NCBI GenBank assembly: GCA_948567375.1
Contig: OX419757.1
Location: 45,260,001-45,324,000 of the forward strand
DNA: 64,000 nucleotides
Source of the DNA: Lunularia cruciata
Lineage: Eukaryota; Streptophyta; Marchantiopsida; Lunulariales; Lunulariaceae
Direction of reading: 5' to 3'
Positions within the stretch are counted from its first letter, which is position 1, and each line of letters begins with the position of its first letter. The position numbers and the translations under genes are program-made. The notes beneath the pieces were generated by a model. The model saw only the letters and a list, made by a program, of their open reading frames with translations. It ran no database searches and was not told the DNA's origin. Shown here one piece after another: positions 36,455-46,102 of the stretch.

Positions 36455-38700
36455 TATGATGAGATCCAAGCTCACGTGTTCCCATCAAGCAGATAAAATG
36501 GGGAGTGGTTAAAGGAGTCCACTTGGTTTCTTGTTGTTGGCCTTGTTGTGTTGGTAGCTCTCACACAATTGGACAAACTCTTGAACATCTTGTTTCATGT
36601 TGGGCGACCACTATTGGTGTTAGAGAGTATCCAAGGTCTTGTCCATGCCCATGTGACCAGCAATTGGTATGTCATGGGCTTCTTGGAGGTGCACAAGTCA
36701 GAGATTATCCTTGGCTGGAACATAAATTTGGTTCACAAACAATAAAAGGTCTTCCTTGAAGGAGAAGGTGTTGTACTATTTGTTGGATACTATAAGATGA
36801 CCTTGTACCAACTGAAAGAAAGGATCTTGTTGTAAAGTGGTCTTAAACTCAAGTTGGATTTTAGAGTCAACTGATATTGTCATAATTGCCATTGTGATAA
36901 GAGGAAGAGACTTGAAATTCATGATAGGGCATTAGAAATGATGTGGAACCAACCAAGTTTATACTCGAGTTTGATATCAACAATTGTAGTTTTTCTCCCC
37001 ATCAATGATGTTGACTCTTCATGTGTCCCAGGTGTAATGTCTACAACAAAGGTTTATGATCAGTTTGCATGATTACTTTTAATAATCATGCAAACTGATC
37101 ATGCAAACTACAAATAATGCCTCAATACCTTGGTTGCATATACCATTACTAGTTGTTCTTGATATGGAGCAGAGAAAATCCTTTCTATGGCATTTAGTCT
37201 ACGAGACACAAGGGCAATGGGATGTAACCCATCTAGGAATTCCTATTGCAACACGGCTCCAATTACATTGTTAGAAACATCAAAATCAACCACATAAGGT
37301 AGTTGAGGATCATATGGTTGACAAATCGGTCTTGAATACACTATATATTTCATCTTTTGGAATGCTTCTTTGTGCTTGTTGGTCCATTGGGAGCTCAAGT
37401 TCTTCTCCAAGAAATTGGTCAATGGTGCGGCTACATGAGCATAGTAGTGGATGAACCATCAGAAAAAATTTGGCCAATCCATTAAATGTCCATACTTTTA
37501 TAGCATCCTTTGGAGTAGGCTAATCAATGATAGCCTTGATTTTCTCCTCTTCTATCTTGATTCCCTCCAATGGGATATTGTTACCCAAGAAGGCAACTTC
37601 CTTCTACTAAAAGGTACACTTTGACTTCTTGCAATAACATTTCTATTGTCATAGTCATCTTAGGACTTCTTGCAAGTGATTTATGTGTTTCACCTTTTTT
37701 TTTTGCTATAGATTAAAATGTTATCCAAGAACACCACCATATACCAATCCAATATTCCATCCAACACCCTATGCATCTAATCCATGATGACTATTGGAGC
37801 ATTAGTGAGCCCAAAAGGCAGAACTCTCCATTCAAAATGCTCATACCTTGTGCGAGAGGTAGTCTTTTGCACATCTTTCCTATCAATGGAAATTTACCAA
37901 TAGTTGTTGCAAAGATCCAACTTGGAGAAGTTTTGTGCTCCACTCAATTAATCAAGCAAGTCATCAATTCAAGGTAAGAGATATGCATCTTCATTGTTTG
38001 TTTATTGATTCCATGGTAATCAATACAGAAATGAAGTCCTGTATCCTTCTTTGGAACAAATAGTATTGGTGCTCCCCAAAAAATGTATTATATCTTATGA
38101 AATCCTTCTGCAAAAACTCCGTAAGCATTGTTCACAACTCCTCCAACTCCTTTGGTGAGAGCTGATAGATTGGTCTACTCATTAGAGTACTCCTTGGCAA
38201 TAACTCATTCTTGAAGGGCATACCATAATCAGAGGGTAATCCCTTTGGCAAATCATCCAAAAACATATCTAAAAACTCTTGGAGTTTTTGATCAACCATT
38301 GAGGTTTGAGGTATGAGGTTTTTTATCCTCTTTAGATCCTTTGTGTGCAATCTGCTTGATCCACATCAAAAAAATAGACTTATCTTCCTCCAAAGCTTGC
38401 TCTATGGCTACTTTATTGACAAATTTCCCATCTTGGGACTCATCTTCCTCCAAAGCTTGCTCTTTTGCTACTTCACTAACAAATTTTCCATATTGGTAAT
38501 TGTCTTTCTCCAAAGCTTGCTTTATGGTTGCCTTCCCAAAAAACTTCTCATCTTGGGACTGACTATTCTTAGGTGTCTTCCTAAGAGGTGCCAGACAACC
38601 TAATTCAAAGTTTCTACCTTGGTGTTGTACTTGAATTTGTCATCAATTCCAATCAAATTGAACCTTATGACGTTCAAGCCAAGGTAAGACTAAAATGACA
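36455..38700 (-). pseudogene. Old chromovirus E1, left part (integrase to protease, minus strand)
   Basis: The reverse complement follows element A co-linearly: end of protease (38700-38600), a linker with three 20-codon repeats (38570-38360), RT start (38350-38132 reads [16 protein letters not shown]...[14 protein letters not shown]), the rest of RT and RNase H (38100-36770), and the integrase zinc region (36760-36455). Many stops and frame changes show it is dead. An 18-bp-armed inverted repeat at 37058-37100 sits in the RNase H region. The integrase core and 3' LTR are missing, lost at about 36450. The rest of this element is at 60610-62095. Confidence 0.85.
37058..37100. repeat. Inverted repeat, 18-bp arms, inside E1
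   Basis: Arms 37058-37075 and 37083-37100 are exact reverse complements. The corresponding site in element A (about 44325-44350) is not palindromic, so the second arm arose by local template switching or a small foldback duplication in this copy. Confidence 0.85.
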
Positions 38701-38701
38701 T
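38697..38701. repeat. Target-site duplication of element B, left copy
   Basis: GACAT here and AACAT at 60610-60614 flank element B. They agree at 4 of 5 positions. Joining the two flanks restores a continuous E1 protease region. Confidence 0.75.
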
Positions 38702-39067
38702 TATAACAATATGGAGTTTAGCAATGAAGTTAGTTAGGGCTAACAAAGTAGTGAATCTGCCAAATTAGCCTAGAATATTCTAGAAGTATCTAGGAAGCTT
38801 CTTGGGAAGCTTCCAACTAGCTTAGCTTGCAAGCCAAGTAGGTGACTTCTAGAAGAAAGCTTCTTGAGAAACTTCTCGGTTAACTTGGCTTGCATTCCAA
38901 GAAAGTGGCTCAATGAAGCTTCTTGAGAAGCTTCTCAAGAGCCTTATATGCTCCCTATAAATACTTTAATCAAAGCTCATGCTAGGCATTCAAAGTTTAC
39001 CCACATTCAAGTGTCCCAATGTGATCTTCCATTCTCTTATTTCTCTCCTCGGTCTTGGTCTTTTATA
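38702..39067 (+). repeat. 5' LTR of element B
   Basis: It begins TATAACAATATGG (the family norm is TGTAACAATATGG) and ends TCTTTTATA (norm TCTTTTACA). It carries AGAAGCTTCTTGAGAA-type blocks and a CTATAAATAC TATA-like site near 38954. It is shorter than the 410-bp 3' partner because of internal deletions. Confidence 0.85.
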
Positions 39068-39068
39068 T

Positions 39069-39080
39069 TGGTATTAGAGT
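39069..39080 (+). other. Primer-binding site of element B (decayed)
   Basis: TGGTATTAGAGT differs from the initiator-tRNA-Met primer site TGGTATCAGAGC at two C-to-T positions. It is placed one base after the LTR, as in element A. Confidence 0.85.
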
Positions 39081-39262
39081 ACGAATGGGATAGATGGAAT
39101 TTATGGATCACCAAATCCATCTTTGCCAAACGATTGGGATTTTTGTGTCCAAGTACTACACAAGCATCATTTCACACAATTCATCACCTCACACTTTGGG
39201 CAGTATCTTTTGCATACAATCACATTGTCTCAGGAACCCTTGATACTTTTGGTTGTAACTTA

Positions 39263-40816
39263 TGGAGTGTGACAACCCAACAAGGATTACTTTTGTGGTA
39301 ATTAGGCAAATAAAGTTTGTTCCTACAGAGATACAAATCAGAAATGTTCAAATACAAAGAAAAATGGTAATAAGTAGTTCTTCTTGGTTGTGTCTTTAAT
39401 CCCTTAGGTAGAAACTACACCCAGAAGAGAGAAACAAGCACTGACTCGTAGTCTTAACACAAATTAACACTCACTAATCACAACTCCATCAAATTCTGTC
39501 CAAACAAATCTTGATTGTGATGATTTAGATCCTTCCAAAGATGGCTACTTCAATACAAAGCATCTTTGCCTCAAAATTATGTTCTACCCCTCCACTAAAG
39601 GTACAACTTCCTCAATCAAAATTTCTTTGCATCAACCCTACGTTGCGCTCACAAATGCAAATACTACCAACACTACAATTCTTTACAGATCTGTCAAGGC
39701 ATTGCCCTAATTGCACTTCACTCAAGATCAAAGACACAGAATGAATACCAACGTTGTGGAATCCAACATCCAACAAGCACATTGACTTGCACTTTGAATT
39801 TCTCTCAACACTCACAAATGCACGCATAGAGTTGATACTTGGAATTAAGTTCAAGCGACAAGCATTAAAATCAGCACTTCACTTTATCTATCTTCAGAAT
39901 TTGGAATACTAAACAACATAAGATTGCAAATGCTCCCTTTAAATAGACTAAGTACTTGACATTTATCTAACAAAAATACCATTCCCTACAACAAGTTTTC
40001 CAACCTACAGATCCGAAATGACAATGCACCTCTTCATATCTCAAATCTGATCCTACTCCGATCCGATGTCTACCTCTTCTTTGGCTTCCAAACCCAATGA
40101 TCCTCCAAGTATTTCTCCTTCTTTGGATCTATCTTCACCTACCAAATCCTTCAATATTTCTGCTACTTCTTCACTATGAATTACAATTGAGGTCATGGGT
40201 AACCTTTCTAACTCTTTATTTTCCAACCCACTCTTCTCCAATGTCTTAGAGGATAACTCCAAAGACACCTGCACTCCTACTTTTGCTACTTTAGACTTCT
40301 TTGCCTCCTTCACACTAATCCAAAGTCTTTCTAACTCTGAGTTCACTCAATCTAATCTGAGACTTACATTGTCTCCTACCTCAATTATCTTCCTATCTAC
40401 TCTTTCCTCAAACAAATCAGAAGAGTGTTCATATCTACATCTTTTACTCTCCTCTTCCGAGTTTCCTTCACAAGCAATTTCAATTTGTGCAATCTCACTT
40501 CCTCCAATCTCCCTTTAGACTCGATGCTCAGCATTGCTTGCAATCTCCCAACCACTTTTCCTATTGACTCTGATGCATACACCCAAGATTGGTCTACCTT
40601 CAACTCTTCTCGGTACATCTTTAACTCATCTTTGCACTCAATAGCAAGCATCTTCTTCTCTTTGGCATACTGAGCACTCTGCATCTCAGCACTTCTAACC
40701 AAGCCTCGCAATCTTTCCTCCTCTTGGTGTTGGATGGCCAACTCCCTTTGCCATGCTTGATATTTTCCTGCTGCACTCTTCCTCATGCTTTCTAACTCCT
40801 ACTCCATCACAACCGC
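39263..40816 (-). other. Segment F: unidentified insertion in the leader of B
   Basis: B-like leader similarity stops at about 39262, and the following 1.55 kb matches nothing else in the window. On the minus strand it contains a Lys/Glu-rich helical coding region (next entry) and then AT-rich sequence with a TTTAAATAG-type site. The left end begins TGACAACCCAACAAGG, which could be an LTR terminus. The right end is cut by the 5' LTR of A, so the segment is incomplete. Confidence 0.5.
40053..40786 (-). pseudogene. Coiled-coil Lys/Glu-rich ORF of segment F, frameshifted
   Basis: The first part (40786-40397, 129 aa, starting MRKSAAGKYQAWQRELA) is strongly helical with heptad-like charged residues. 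The second part (40346-40053, with ELERLWISVKEAKKSKV) continues in another frame; the frame linking them is open from about 40430 apart from one stop near 40350. I do not recognise the protein. It could be the structural protein of an otherwise unrepresented retroelement or a captured host fragment. Confidence 0.4.
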
Positions 40817-40891
40817 TGTAACAATATGGAATTTAGTGACGAAGTTAGTCGGGCTTACGAAGTAGAGAATAAGACAAAATAGCCTAGAATA

Positions 40892-41108
40892 TTCTAGAAG
40901 CATCTAAGAAGCTTCTTAGGAAGCTTCCCAACTAGTTAACTTGTGCCCTAAGCAGGTAGCTTCTAGAAGGAAGCTTCTAGAAGCTTCTAACTAGCTTAGC
41001 TTGCACGCCAAGTAGGCGGCTTCTAGAAGGAAGCTTCTTGAGAAGCTTCCTAGTTAACTTGGCTTGCACTCCAAGAAAGCGGCTCAAGGAAACTTCTTGA
41101 GAAGCTTC
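40892..41108 (+). promoter_or_regulatory. Heat-shock-element-like arrays in the U3 of A
   Basis: The block 40970-40987 reads GAA-gc-TTC-ta-GAA-gc-TTC, four perfectly alternating units with 2-nt spacers, which is the consensus for HSF trimer binding. Further inverted GAA/TTC pairs lie at 40892-40899, 40908-40927, 40961-40968, 41021-41049 and about 41094-41108, some with 4-nt gaps. The TATA box follows at 41128. The 3' LTR has the same set except that position 46200 (A for G) breaks the third unit of the best block. Confidence 0.75.
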
Positions 41109-41127
41109 AAGGGTCTTGTATGCTACC

Positions 41128-41135
41128 TATAAATA
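41128..41135 (+). promoter_or_regulatory. TATA box of the element A LTR
   Basis: TATAAATA about 20 bp downstream of the last GAA/TTC block and about 110 bp before the LTR end. The same sequence recurs at 46348-46355 in the 3' LTR. Confidence 0.8.
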
Positions 41136-41240
41136 CCAAGGCCGAAGCTCATGCTAGGCATTCGGAGTTTTCCCTCATTCAAGTGTCCCAATGTGAGCTT
41201 CCATTCTCCTATTTCTCTCCTCGGATTCGGTCTTTTACAT

Positions 41241-41252
41241 TGGTATCAGAGC
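41241..41252 (+). other. Primer-binding site of element A (initiator tRNA-Met)
   Basis: TGGTATCAGAGC, the standard plant Ty3/Copia primer site complementary to the 3' end of initiator tRNA-Met, one base after the 5' LTR. Confidence 0.95.
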
Positions 41253-41510
41253 AGGAATGGGATGGATGGAATTTATGGACCACCAAATCCACTTCCGCCA
41301 AACCATTGGGACTTTCATGTCCAGATATTACCAAAGCATCGTTTCACACAATTCATCACCTCACGCTTTAGGCAGGATTTTCTACATATGATCACCGTGT
41401 CAGAGGAACCCTTGATACTTCCAGTTGTAACTTATGGAGAACGGTGAACGTGTTGTATCTACATGTTAATCAACTAGATAAATTGCAGGTAGTGGAATAG
41501 AGTAGTAGCG

Positions 41511-42410
41511 ATGGCGGCAATACCGGATGTTATCCTTGCAATGCAACGACAAATCGAGCATCTTACTCGATTGTTGGATGAACGAGACCAGCAACGACGA
41601 GAACAGATAGACAGAGCGCCATTTCGAGATGGAGAAGATCGCATTCGATTTCCGAAACCCAAGGTGTTTGAAGGCAAGAATCTTCCAAGCACAGTGGAGA
41701 ATTTTGTGTTTGACTGTGAACGTTACTTTGAAGCCACCAATCTTCAAGACGAGCGGAAACAAATTCTCTTGGCTTCTAGCCAATTGGATGGAGTGGCAAA
41801 ACTTTGGTGGCGATTCCGAGTAGAAAGAGCTGAACGACAAATTGTTACACCAATTTTGACATGGGCAGAATTCAAGGATGCAATACTTGGTCGATTTCAG
41901 ACTATAAATGCCACCCGAGCTGCACGAGATAAATTGGCAGAGTTGAGGCAGATTGGCTCAGTGAGAAGCTACATCACACAATTTCAGAATATCATCATGC
42001 AAATTCCAGATATCCAAGAAGGTGAAGTTCTGGATCGATTTGTGCGAGGATTGAAGTCACGAACCAGATTGGAGGTGACCATGCGAGAGCCACAGAATGT
42101 AGAACAAGCCATGCAATTGGCTGAGCGTTTTGATTCCTTAGTTGCGACAACTTGGTCTCGACCTCGACCTACACAAAACCCACCAGTACCACGAGTGGAA
42201 GAACCGGTACCAATGGAGATTGATGCTATCCAACGAAGACCACTTGGCACAGTAGATAGAGAAAGATTACGACAAAATGGAGGTTGTTTTTATTGTCGCC
42301 ATTTGGGGCATCGCATTGCTGAATGTCCACTCAAGAATGGACGACCTCAACAAGTTGCCCAAGTGGAGGTTGTGGAGCGGAATGATCAGGGAAACAAGGA
42401 ATCCCAGTAG
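41511..42410 (+). CDS. gag: Gag of chromovirus A
   Basis: A 299-aa uninterrupted protein forming the retrotransposon's virus-like particle. Residues about 90-200 hold the Ty3-type capsid region ([12 protein letters not shown] ... [10 protein letters not shown]). Near residue 260 is one CCHC zinc knuckle, [14 protein letters not shown], for RNA binding. The N-terminus has a charged helical segment ([12 protein letters not shown]). It ends with TAG at 42408-42410; pol continues in the -1 frame, so either programmed frameshifting or a secondary mutation links the two. Confidence 0.92.
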   Translation: MAAIPDVILAMQRQIEHLTRLLDERDQQRREQIDRAPFRDGEDRIRFPKPKVFEGKNLPSTVENFVFDCERYFEATNLQDERKQILLASSQLDGVAKLWWRFRVERAERQIVTPILTWAEFKDAILGRFQTINATRAARDKLAELRQIGSVRSYITQFQNIIMQIPDIQEGEVLDRFVRGLKSRTRLEVTMREPQNVEQAMQLAERFDSLVATTWSRPRPTQNPPVPRVEEPVPMEIDAIQRRPLGTVDRERLRQNGGCFYCRHLGHRIAECPLKNGRPQQVAQVEVVERNDQGNKESQ

Positions 42411-43495
42411 GAGATTTCGAGCCGCCTACTGGGAGCTTGATTAGTTCCAATGGGATTGAAGGCTCGACCTATGCAAGTTTGCTTCACTTGCAAGGTATGA
42501 TATCTAATCGAGGTTGTAGAATTTTGGTTGATTCTGGAAGTTCAAAGAATTGCATGTCTATGCAAGTAGCAAAGGAATTGGGTATTCCTATCAAGCCAGT
42601 GATTGGAAGTAGTTTGATGATGGCGGATGGTAGAAAGGGTTCTGCATTCCGCACCTTGCATCCTGTTACCTTCAAGATTGGGAAGGAGTATTTGGAGTGT
42701 ATGAGGTTTGTAGTGGCACCTCTACACTATGATATCAGTCTGGGTCTACCTTGGCTTGAATGTCATAAGGTTCAATTTGATTGGACCCGACACCAAATTC
42801 AAGTACAACACCAAGGTAGGAATTTCCGATTAGGTTGTCTGGCACCTCTGAGTAAGACACCTAAGAATAGTCAGTCCCAAGATGGGAAGTTTGTCGAGAA
42901 GGTAGCCATAGAGCGAATCTGGAAGGGAGATGAGTCCCAAGATGGGAAGTTTGCCAAGAAGGCAACCATGGAGCAAGCTCAGAAGAGAGATGAGTCCCTA
43001 GAAGGGAAGTTTGTTAATGAAGCAGCCATAGAGCAAGCTTTGGAGGAAGATAAGTCTGTATTCGCAGTGTGGATCAAGCCGATTGCACAAGAACAATCTG
43101 AGGAGGGCCAAGTGCCGCATCAAGCGACGGTTGATCGGATAGTTCAAGAGTTTGCAGATGTGTTTCTGGATGATCTGCCAAAGGGATTACCCTCTGATCG
43201 AGGTATGCCCTTCAAGATCGAGTTATTGCCAGGGAGTACTCCAGTGAGTAGACCAATCTATCGGCTCTCACCAAAGGAGTTGGAGGAGTTGCGAACAACA
43301 CTTACAGAGTTGTTGGAGAAGGATTTCATACGACATAGTACCTCTCCTTGGGGAGCACCGGTACTATTTGTTCCAAAGAAGGATGGAGGACTTTGTTTCT
43401 GTATTGATTACCGTGGGCTCAATAAGCAAACCGTGAAGAATGCATATCCCTTGCCTCGGATCGATGACTTGCTTGATCAATTAAGTGGAGCATGA
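42410..43495 (+). CDS. pol: Pol of A, part 1: protease, repeat linker, RT start
   Basis: The frame is open from about the gag stop. An aspartic protease active site [11 protein letters not shown] lies near the start. After the protease come three tandem 20-codon repeats (42875-43054). Next is the RT N-terminus: [42 protein letters not shown]-type [20 protein letters not shown]. It ends at a TGA where relatives encode Gln (SGAQ). The downstream frame is the same. Confidence 0.9.
   Translation, partial: GDFEPPTGSLISSNGIEGSTYASLLHLQGMISNRGCRILVDSGSSKNCMSMQVAKELGIPIKPVIGSSLMMADGRKGSAFRTLHPVTFKIGKEYLECMRFVVAPLHYDISLGLPWLECHKVQFDWTRHQIQVQHQGRNFRLGCLAPLSKTPKNSQSQDGKFVEKVAIERIWKGDESQDGKFAKKATMEQAQKRDESLEGKFVNEAAIEQALEEDKSVFAVWIKPIAQEQSEEGQVPHQATVDRIVQEFADVFLDDLPKGLPSDRGMPFKIELLPGSTPVSRPIYRLSPKELEELRTTLTELLEKDFIRHSTSPWGAPVLFVPKKDGGLCFCIDYRGLNKQTVKNAYPLPRIDDLLDQLSGA
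42875..43054 (+). repeat. Three tandem 60-bp (20-codon) coding repeats in the protease-RT linker
   Basis: Units start at 42875, 42935 and 42995, each beginning TCCCAAGATGGG or TCCCTAGAAGGG, and encode a [19 protein letters not shown]-like peptide. Element B has four units in this place (from 47165) and E1 has three. Confidence 0.9.
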
Positions 43496-43936
43496 TACTT
43501 TTCCAAGCTAGATCTTCGTAGCGGCTATTGGCAAATTCCTATTGAAGGAGAGGACATGAAAGAGACTGCCTTTCGTACAAGGTATGGACATTTTGAGTGG
43601 AGAGTTCTACCTTTCGGACTCACTAATGCTCCAGCAGTCTTCATGGATCAGATGCATTGGGTGTTGGAGGGGCTATTGGATCAGTCTGTGGTAGTGTTCT
43701 TAGATGATATCTTAATCTATAGTAGGACAGAGGCAGAACACATGAATCATGTGCGAGAAGTCCTAAGACGACTACGACATTGGAAATTTTACTGCAAGAA
43801 GTCAAAGTGTGCTTTTTGGCAAAAGGAGGTAACCTTCTTGGGTCATAAGATCTCATCAGAAGGGATCAAGATGGAAGAAGAGAAGATCAAGGCCATTACT
43901 GATTGGCCTACCCCGAAGGATGCTACCAAAGTATGA
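43496..43936 (+). CDS. pol: Pol of A, part 2: reverse transcriptase core
   Basis: Same frame as part 1. It contains [35 protein letters not shown] and the catalytic VVFLDDILIYS box. A TGA at 43934-43936 follows KV where relatives have an Arg codon (VRAFNGLANFYRRF); CGA to TGA is the simplest change. Otherwise intact. Confidence 0.9.
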   Translation, partial: YFSKLDLRSGYWQIPIEGEDMKETAFRTRYGHFEWRVLPFGLTNAPAVFMDQMHWVLEGLLDQSVVVFLDDILIYSRTEAEHMNHVREVLRRLRHWKFYCKKSKCAFWQKEVTFLGHKISSEGIKMEEEKIKAITDWPTPKDATKV

Positions 43937-44713
43937 GCGTTCAACGGATTGGCCAATTTTTACCGACGGTTCATCCACTATTATGCTCACGTGGCTGCAC
44001 CATTGACTGACCTCTTGGGAAAGAACTCGAGCTTCCAATGGACCACCAAGCATGAAGAAGCATTCCAGAAGTTAAAGCATATGGTGTCTTCAAGACCCAT
44101 TCTTCAACCATATGATCCTCAACTACCTTGTGTGGTTGATTTTGATGCTTCTAACTTTGCAATTGGAGCTGTGTTACAACAAGAATTTCCAGATGGACTA
44201 CATCCTATTGCCTTTGTGTCTCGCCAACTAAATACAGCTGAAAGAAATTACTCTGCTCGAGATCGGGAACAACTTGCAATGGTATATGCCACCAAGGTAT
44301 GGAGGCATTATCTCTTGGGGAAACAAGTGATCATGCGAACTGATCACAAGCCATTGTTGCAGACCTTACACCTAGAGCACATGAAGAGTCGACATCATCG
44401 ATGGGAAGAGCAACTCCAATTGTTCGACATCAAACTTGAGTACAAACCAGGTCGGTTCCATGTCATCCCTGATGCTCTATCACGACGACTTGATTTGAAG
44501 TCTCTTCCTCTCATCGCGGCAGCAATTACGACGGTGTCAATTGATCCCAAGATTCATAACGAGTTTCGGTTAGCCCTACAGCAAGATCCCTTCTTCCAAA
44601 TGGTACACGGTCGTCTAACAGCACGTGACAAGGAGTACAACACCTTCTCCTTCAAGGAAGGCCTTTTATTCCATGCAGACCAGATCTATGTTCCAACCAA
44701 AGGTGATCTTTGA
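43937..44713 (+). CDS. pol: Pol of A, part 3: RT thumb and RNase H
   Basis: Continues in frame with AFNGLANFYRRF. The RNase H domain shows VVDFDASNFAIGAVLQQ, the catalytic Glu in the SARDREQLAMVYA region and MRTDHKPLLQTL, ending HVIPDALSRR. It ends at the TGA 44711-44713, again where CGA (Arg) is expected before the integrase zinc domain. Confidence 0.9.
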   Translation, partial: AFNGLANFYRRFIHYYAHVAAPLTDLLGKNSSFQWTTKHEEAFQKLKHMVSSRPILQPYDPQLPCVVDFDASNFAIGAVLQQEFPDGLHPIAFVSRQLNTAERNYSARDREQLAMVYATKVWRHYLLGKQVIMRTDHKPLLQTLHLEHMKSRHHRWEEQLQLFDIKLEYKPGRFHVIPDALSRRLDLKSLPLIAAAITTVSIDPKIHNEFRLALQQDPFFQMVHGRLTARDKEYNTFSFKEGLLFHADQIYVPTKGDL

Positions 44714-44716
44714 CTT

Positions 44717-46102
44717 GTGCGCCTTCAAGAAGCCCATGATTTACCAATAGCTGGTCACATGGGAGTGGACAAGACCTTGGGCACCCTCCAACGCCAATGG
44801 TGGTGGCCCAACATGACACGAGATGCTCGAGACTTTGTCCGATCATGTGAGAGTTGCCAACGGAACAAGGCCAGCAACCAGAAGCCGAGTGGACTCCTTC
44901 AACCACTCGCCATTCCATCCGCTCGTTGGGAGCATGTGAGCTTGGATCTCATCACATCCTTGCCAAAGACAAAACAAGGACACACCGCAATTGTGGTGTT
45001 TGTGGATAAGCTTAGTAAGCAAATCCACTTGGCACCAACCTGTGATACCGTGGATGCTCCAACCTTAGCACAAATCTACTTCGACAATGTCTTCAAGCAT
45101 CATGGGACGCCACGTGTACTCATCTCCGATCGTGATCCTCGATTTACCGGGAAGTTTTGGCAAGCACTCTTCCAGATACTCGGCACCAAGCTTGCTTTGT
45201 CCATGGCCTATCATCCTCAAACTGATGGACAAACCGAACGCGCCAATCATACATTGGAGGATATGTTGCGGGCCTTTGTCAATGTCCACCATACCAACTG
45301 GGATGAATGTCTTGCAGCTGCAGAATTTGCCTACAACAATTCCAAACAAGCAAGCACTGGATTTTCTCCCTTCTTTCTCAATTTTGGCCAAGATCTGCTT
45401 GTTCCAGATTCTCTTCTTGCTCCCCCTCCCTCTCAGGTTCCTCATACTTCTACATTCTTGACCACTATATCCCAATCTCTCCAACAAGCCAAATCTCACC
45501 TCCTTGTTGCTCAGAATCGCCAAAAACAATATGCAGACCATCATCGTCGTGATCTCACCTTTGAAGTTGGTGATAAAGTCATGCTATCCTCTAGTAACCT
45601 CCCTCTCCCACTTGATACCCAAGTTTGTAAACTTGCTCCTAATTGGATAGGACCCTTTGATATCACTCACATTATCTCTCCTGTTGCTTATCGTCTTGCC
45701 TTACCTTGTCACATGCGTATCCATCCTGTCTTTCATATTTCCAAGTTGAAACCCTTTGTTCCTAACCCTTCTTCCTTTTCCTCTCGAGTCCAACCTCCAC
45801 CTCTTCCTATCCCTATCAATGATCATGAGGAGTACGAAGTTGATCGTATCCTTGCGCGTCACCATATTCAACGAGGCCGTCACCAACATACGGAGTACAA
45901 GGTCCTTTGGAAAGGGTATCCCCTTCATGATGCTACATGGGAACCTCTTTCTCACCTCCAGAATGCACAGATGGCCATCAAGGAATTTGAAGCTTCACTG
46001 GCGACGAGGACGTCACCAACTAGCAGCGGGGGAATATGTAACAATATGGAATTTAGTGACGAAGTTAGTCGGGCTTACGAAGTAGAGAATAAGACAAAAT
46101 AG
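44717..46102 (+). CDS. pol: Pol of A, part 4: integrase with C-terminal chromodomain
   Basis: 461 aa. An N-terminal HHCC zinc domain (H in GHMGVDKT, then CESCQRN) precedes the D,D-E core: SLDLITSLP, VLISDRDPRFTGKFWQ, and HPQTDGQTERAN. A C-terminal chromodomain follows (EYEVDRILARHHI, EYKVLWKGYPLHDATWEP), which makes this a chromovirus and is expected to direct integration to particular chromatin. The frame runs 66 bp into the 3' LTR before stopping, so pol and LTR overlap. Confidence 0.95.
   Translation: MRLQEAHDLPIAGHMGVDKTLGTLQRQWWWPNMTRDARDFVRSCESCQRNKASNQKPSGLLQPLAIPSARWEHVSLDLITSLPKTKQGHTAIVVFVDKLSKQIHLAPTCDTVDAPTLAQIYFDNVFKHHGTPRVLISDRDPRFTGKFWQALFQILGTKLALSMAYHPQTDGQTERANHTLEDMLRAFVNVHHTNWDECLAAAEFAYNNSKQASTGFSPFFLNFGQDLLVPDSLLAPPPSQVPHTSTFLTTISQSLQQAKSHLLVAQNRQKQYADHHRRDLTFEVGDKVMLSSSNLPLPLDTQVCKLAPNWIGPFDITHIISPVAYRLALPCHMRIHPVFHISKLKPFVPNPSSFSSRVQPPPLPIPINDHEEYEVDRILARHHIQRGRHQHTEYKVLWKGYPLHDATWEPLSHLQNAQMAIKEFEASLATRTSPTSSGGICNNMEFSDEVSRAYEVENKTK
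46021..46036 (+). other. Polypurine tract of element A
   Basis: The short purine run GCGGGGGAA immediately before the 3' LTR is the expected plus-strand primer. A similar GGTGGGGGAA precedes the 3' LTR of B near 60190. Confidence 0.6.

Larger units (their letters stand above)
40817..41239 (+). repeat. 5' LTR of element A
   Basis: 423 bp from TGTAACAATATGG to CGGTCTTTTACA, with TG...CA ends. U3 (to about 41150) contains several arrays of alternating GAA and TTC words and a TATAAATA box at 41128-41135. Four differences from the 3' LTR at 46037-46459 indicate a recent insertion. Confidence 0.95.

Noticed and set aside
38313-38603. Plus-strand frame rich in [10 protein letters not shown] repeats resembling a membrane protein
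   Set aside because: It is the complement of the 20-codon linker repeats of E1.
40892-41108. CRISPR-like or satellite array from the repeated GAAGCTTC words in the LTRs
   Set aside because: Units are short, irregularly spaced and within an LTR promoter of a eukaryotic element; the HSE reading fits better.
45065-45544. 159-aa minus-strand open frame
   Set aside because: Shadow of the integrase gene of element A.
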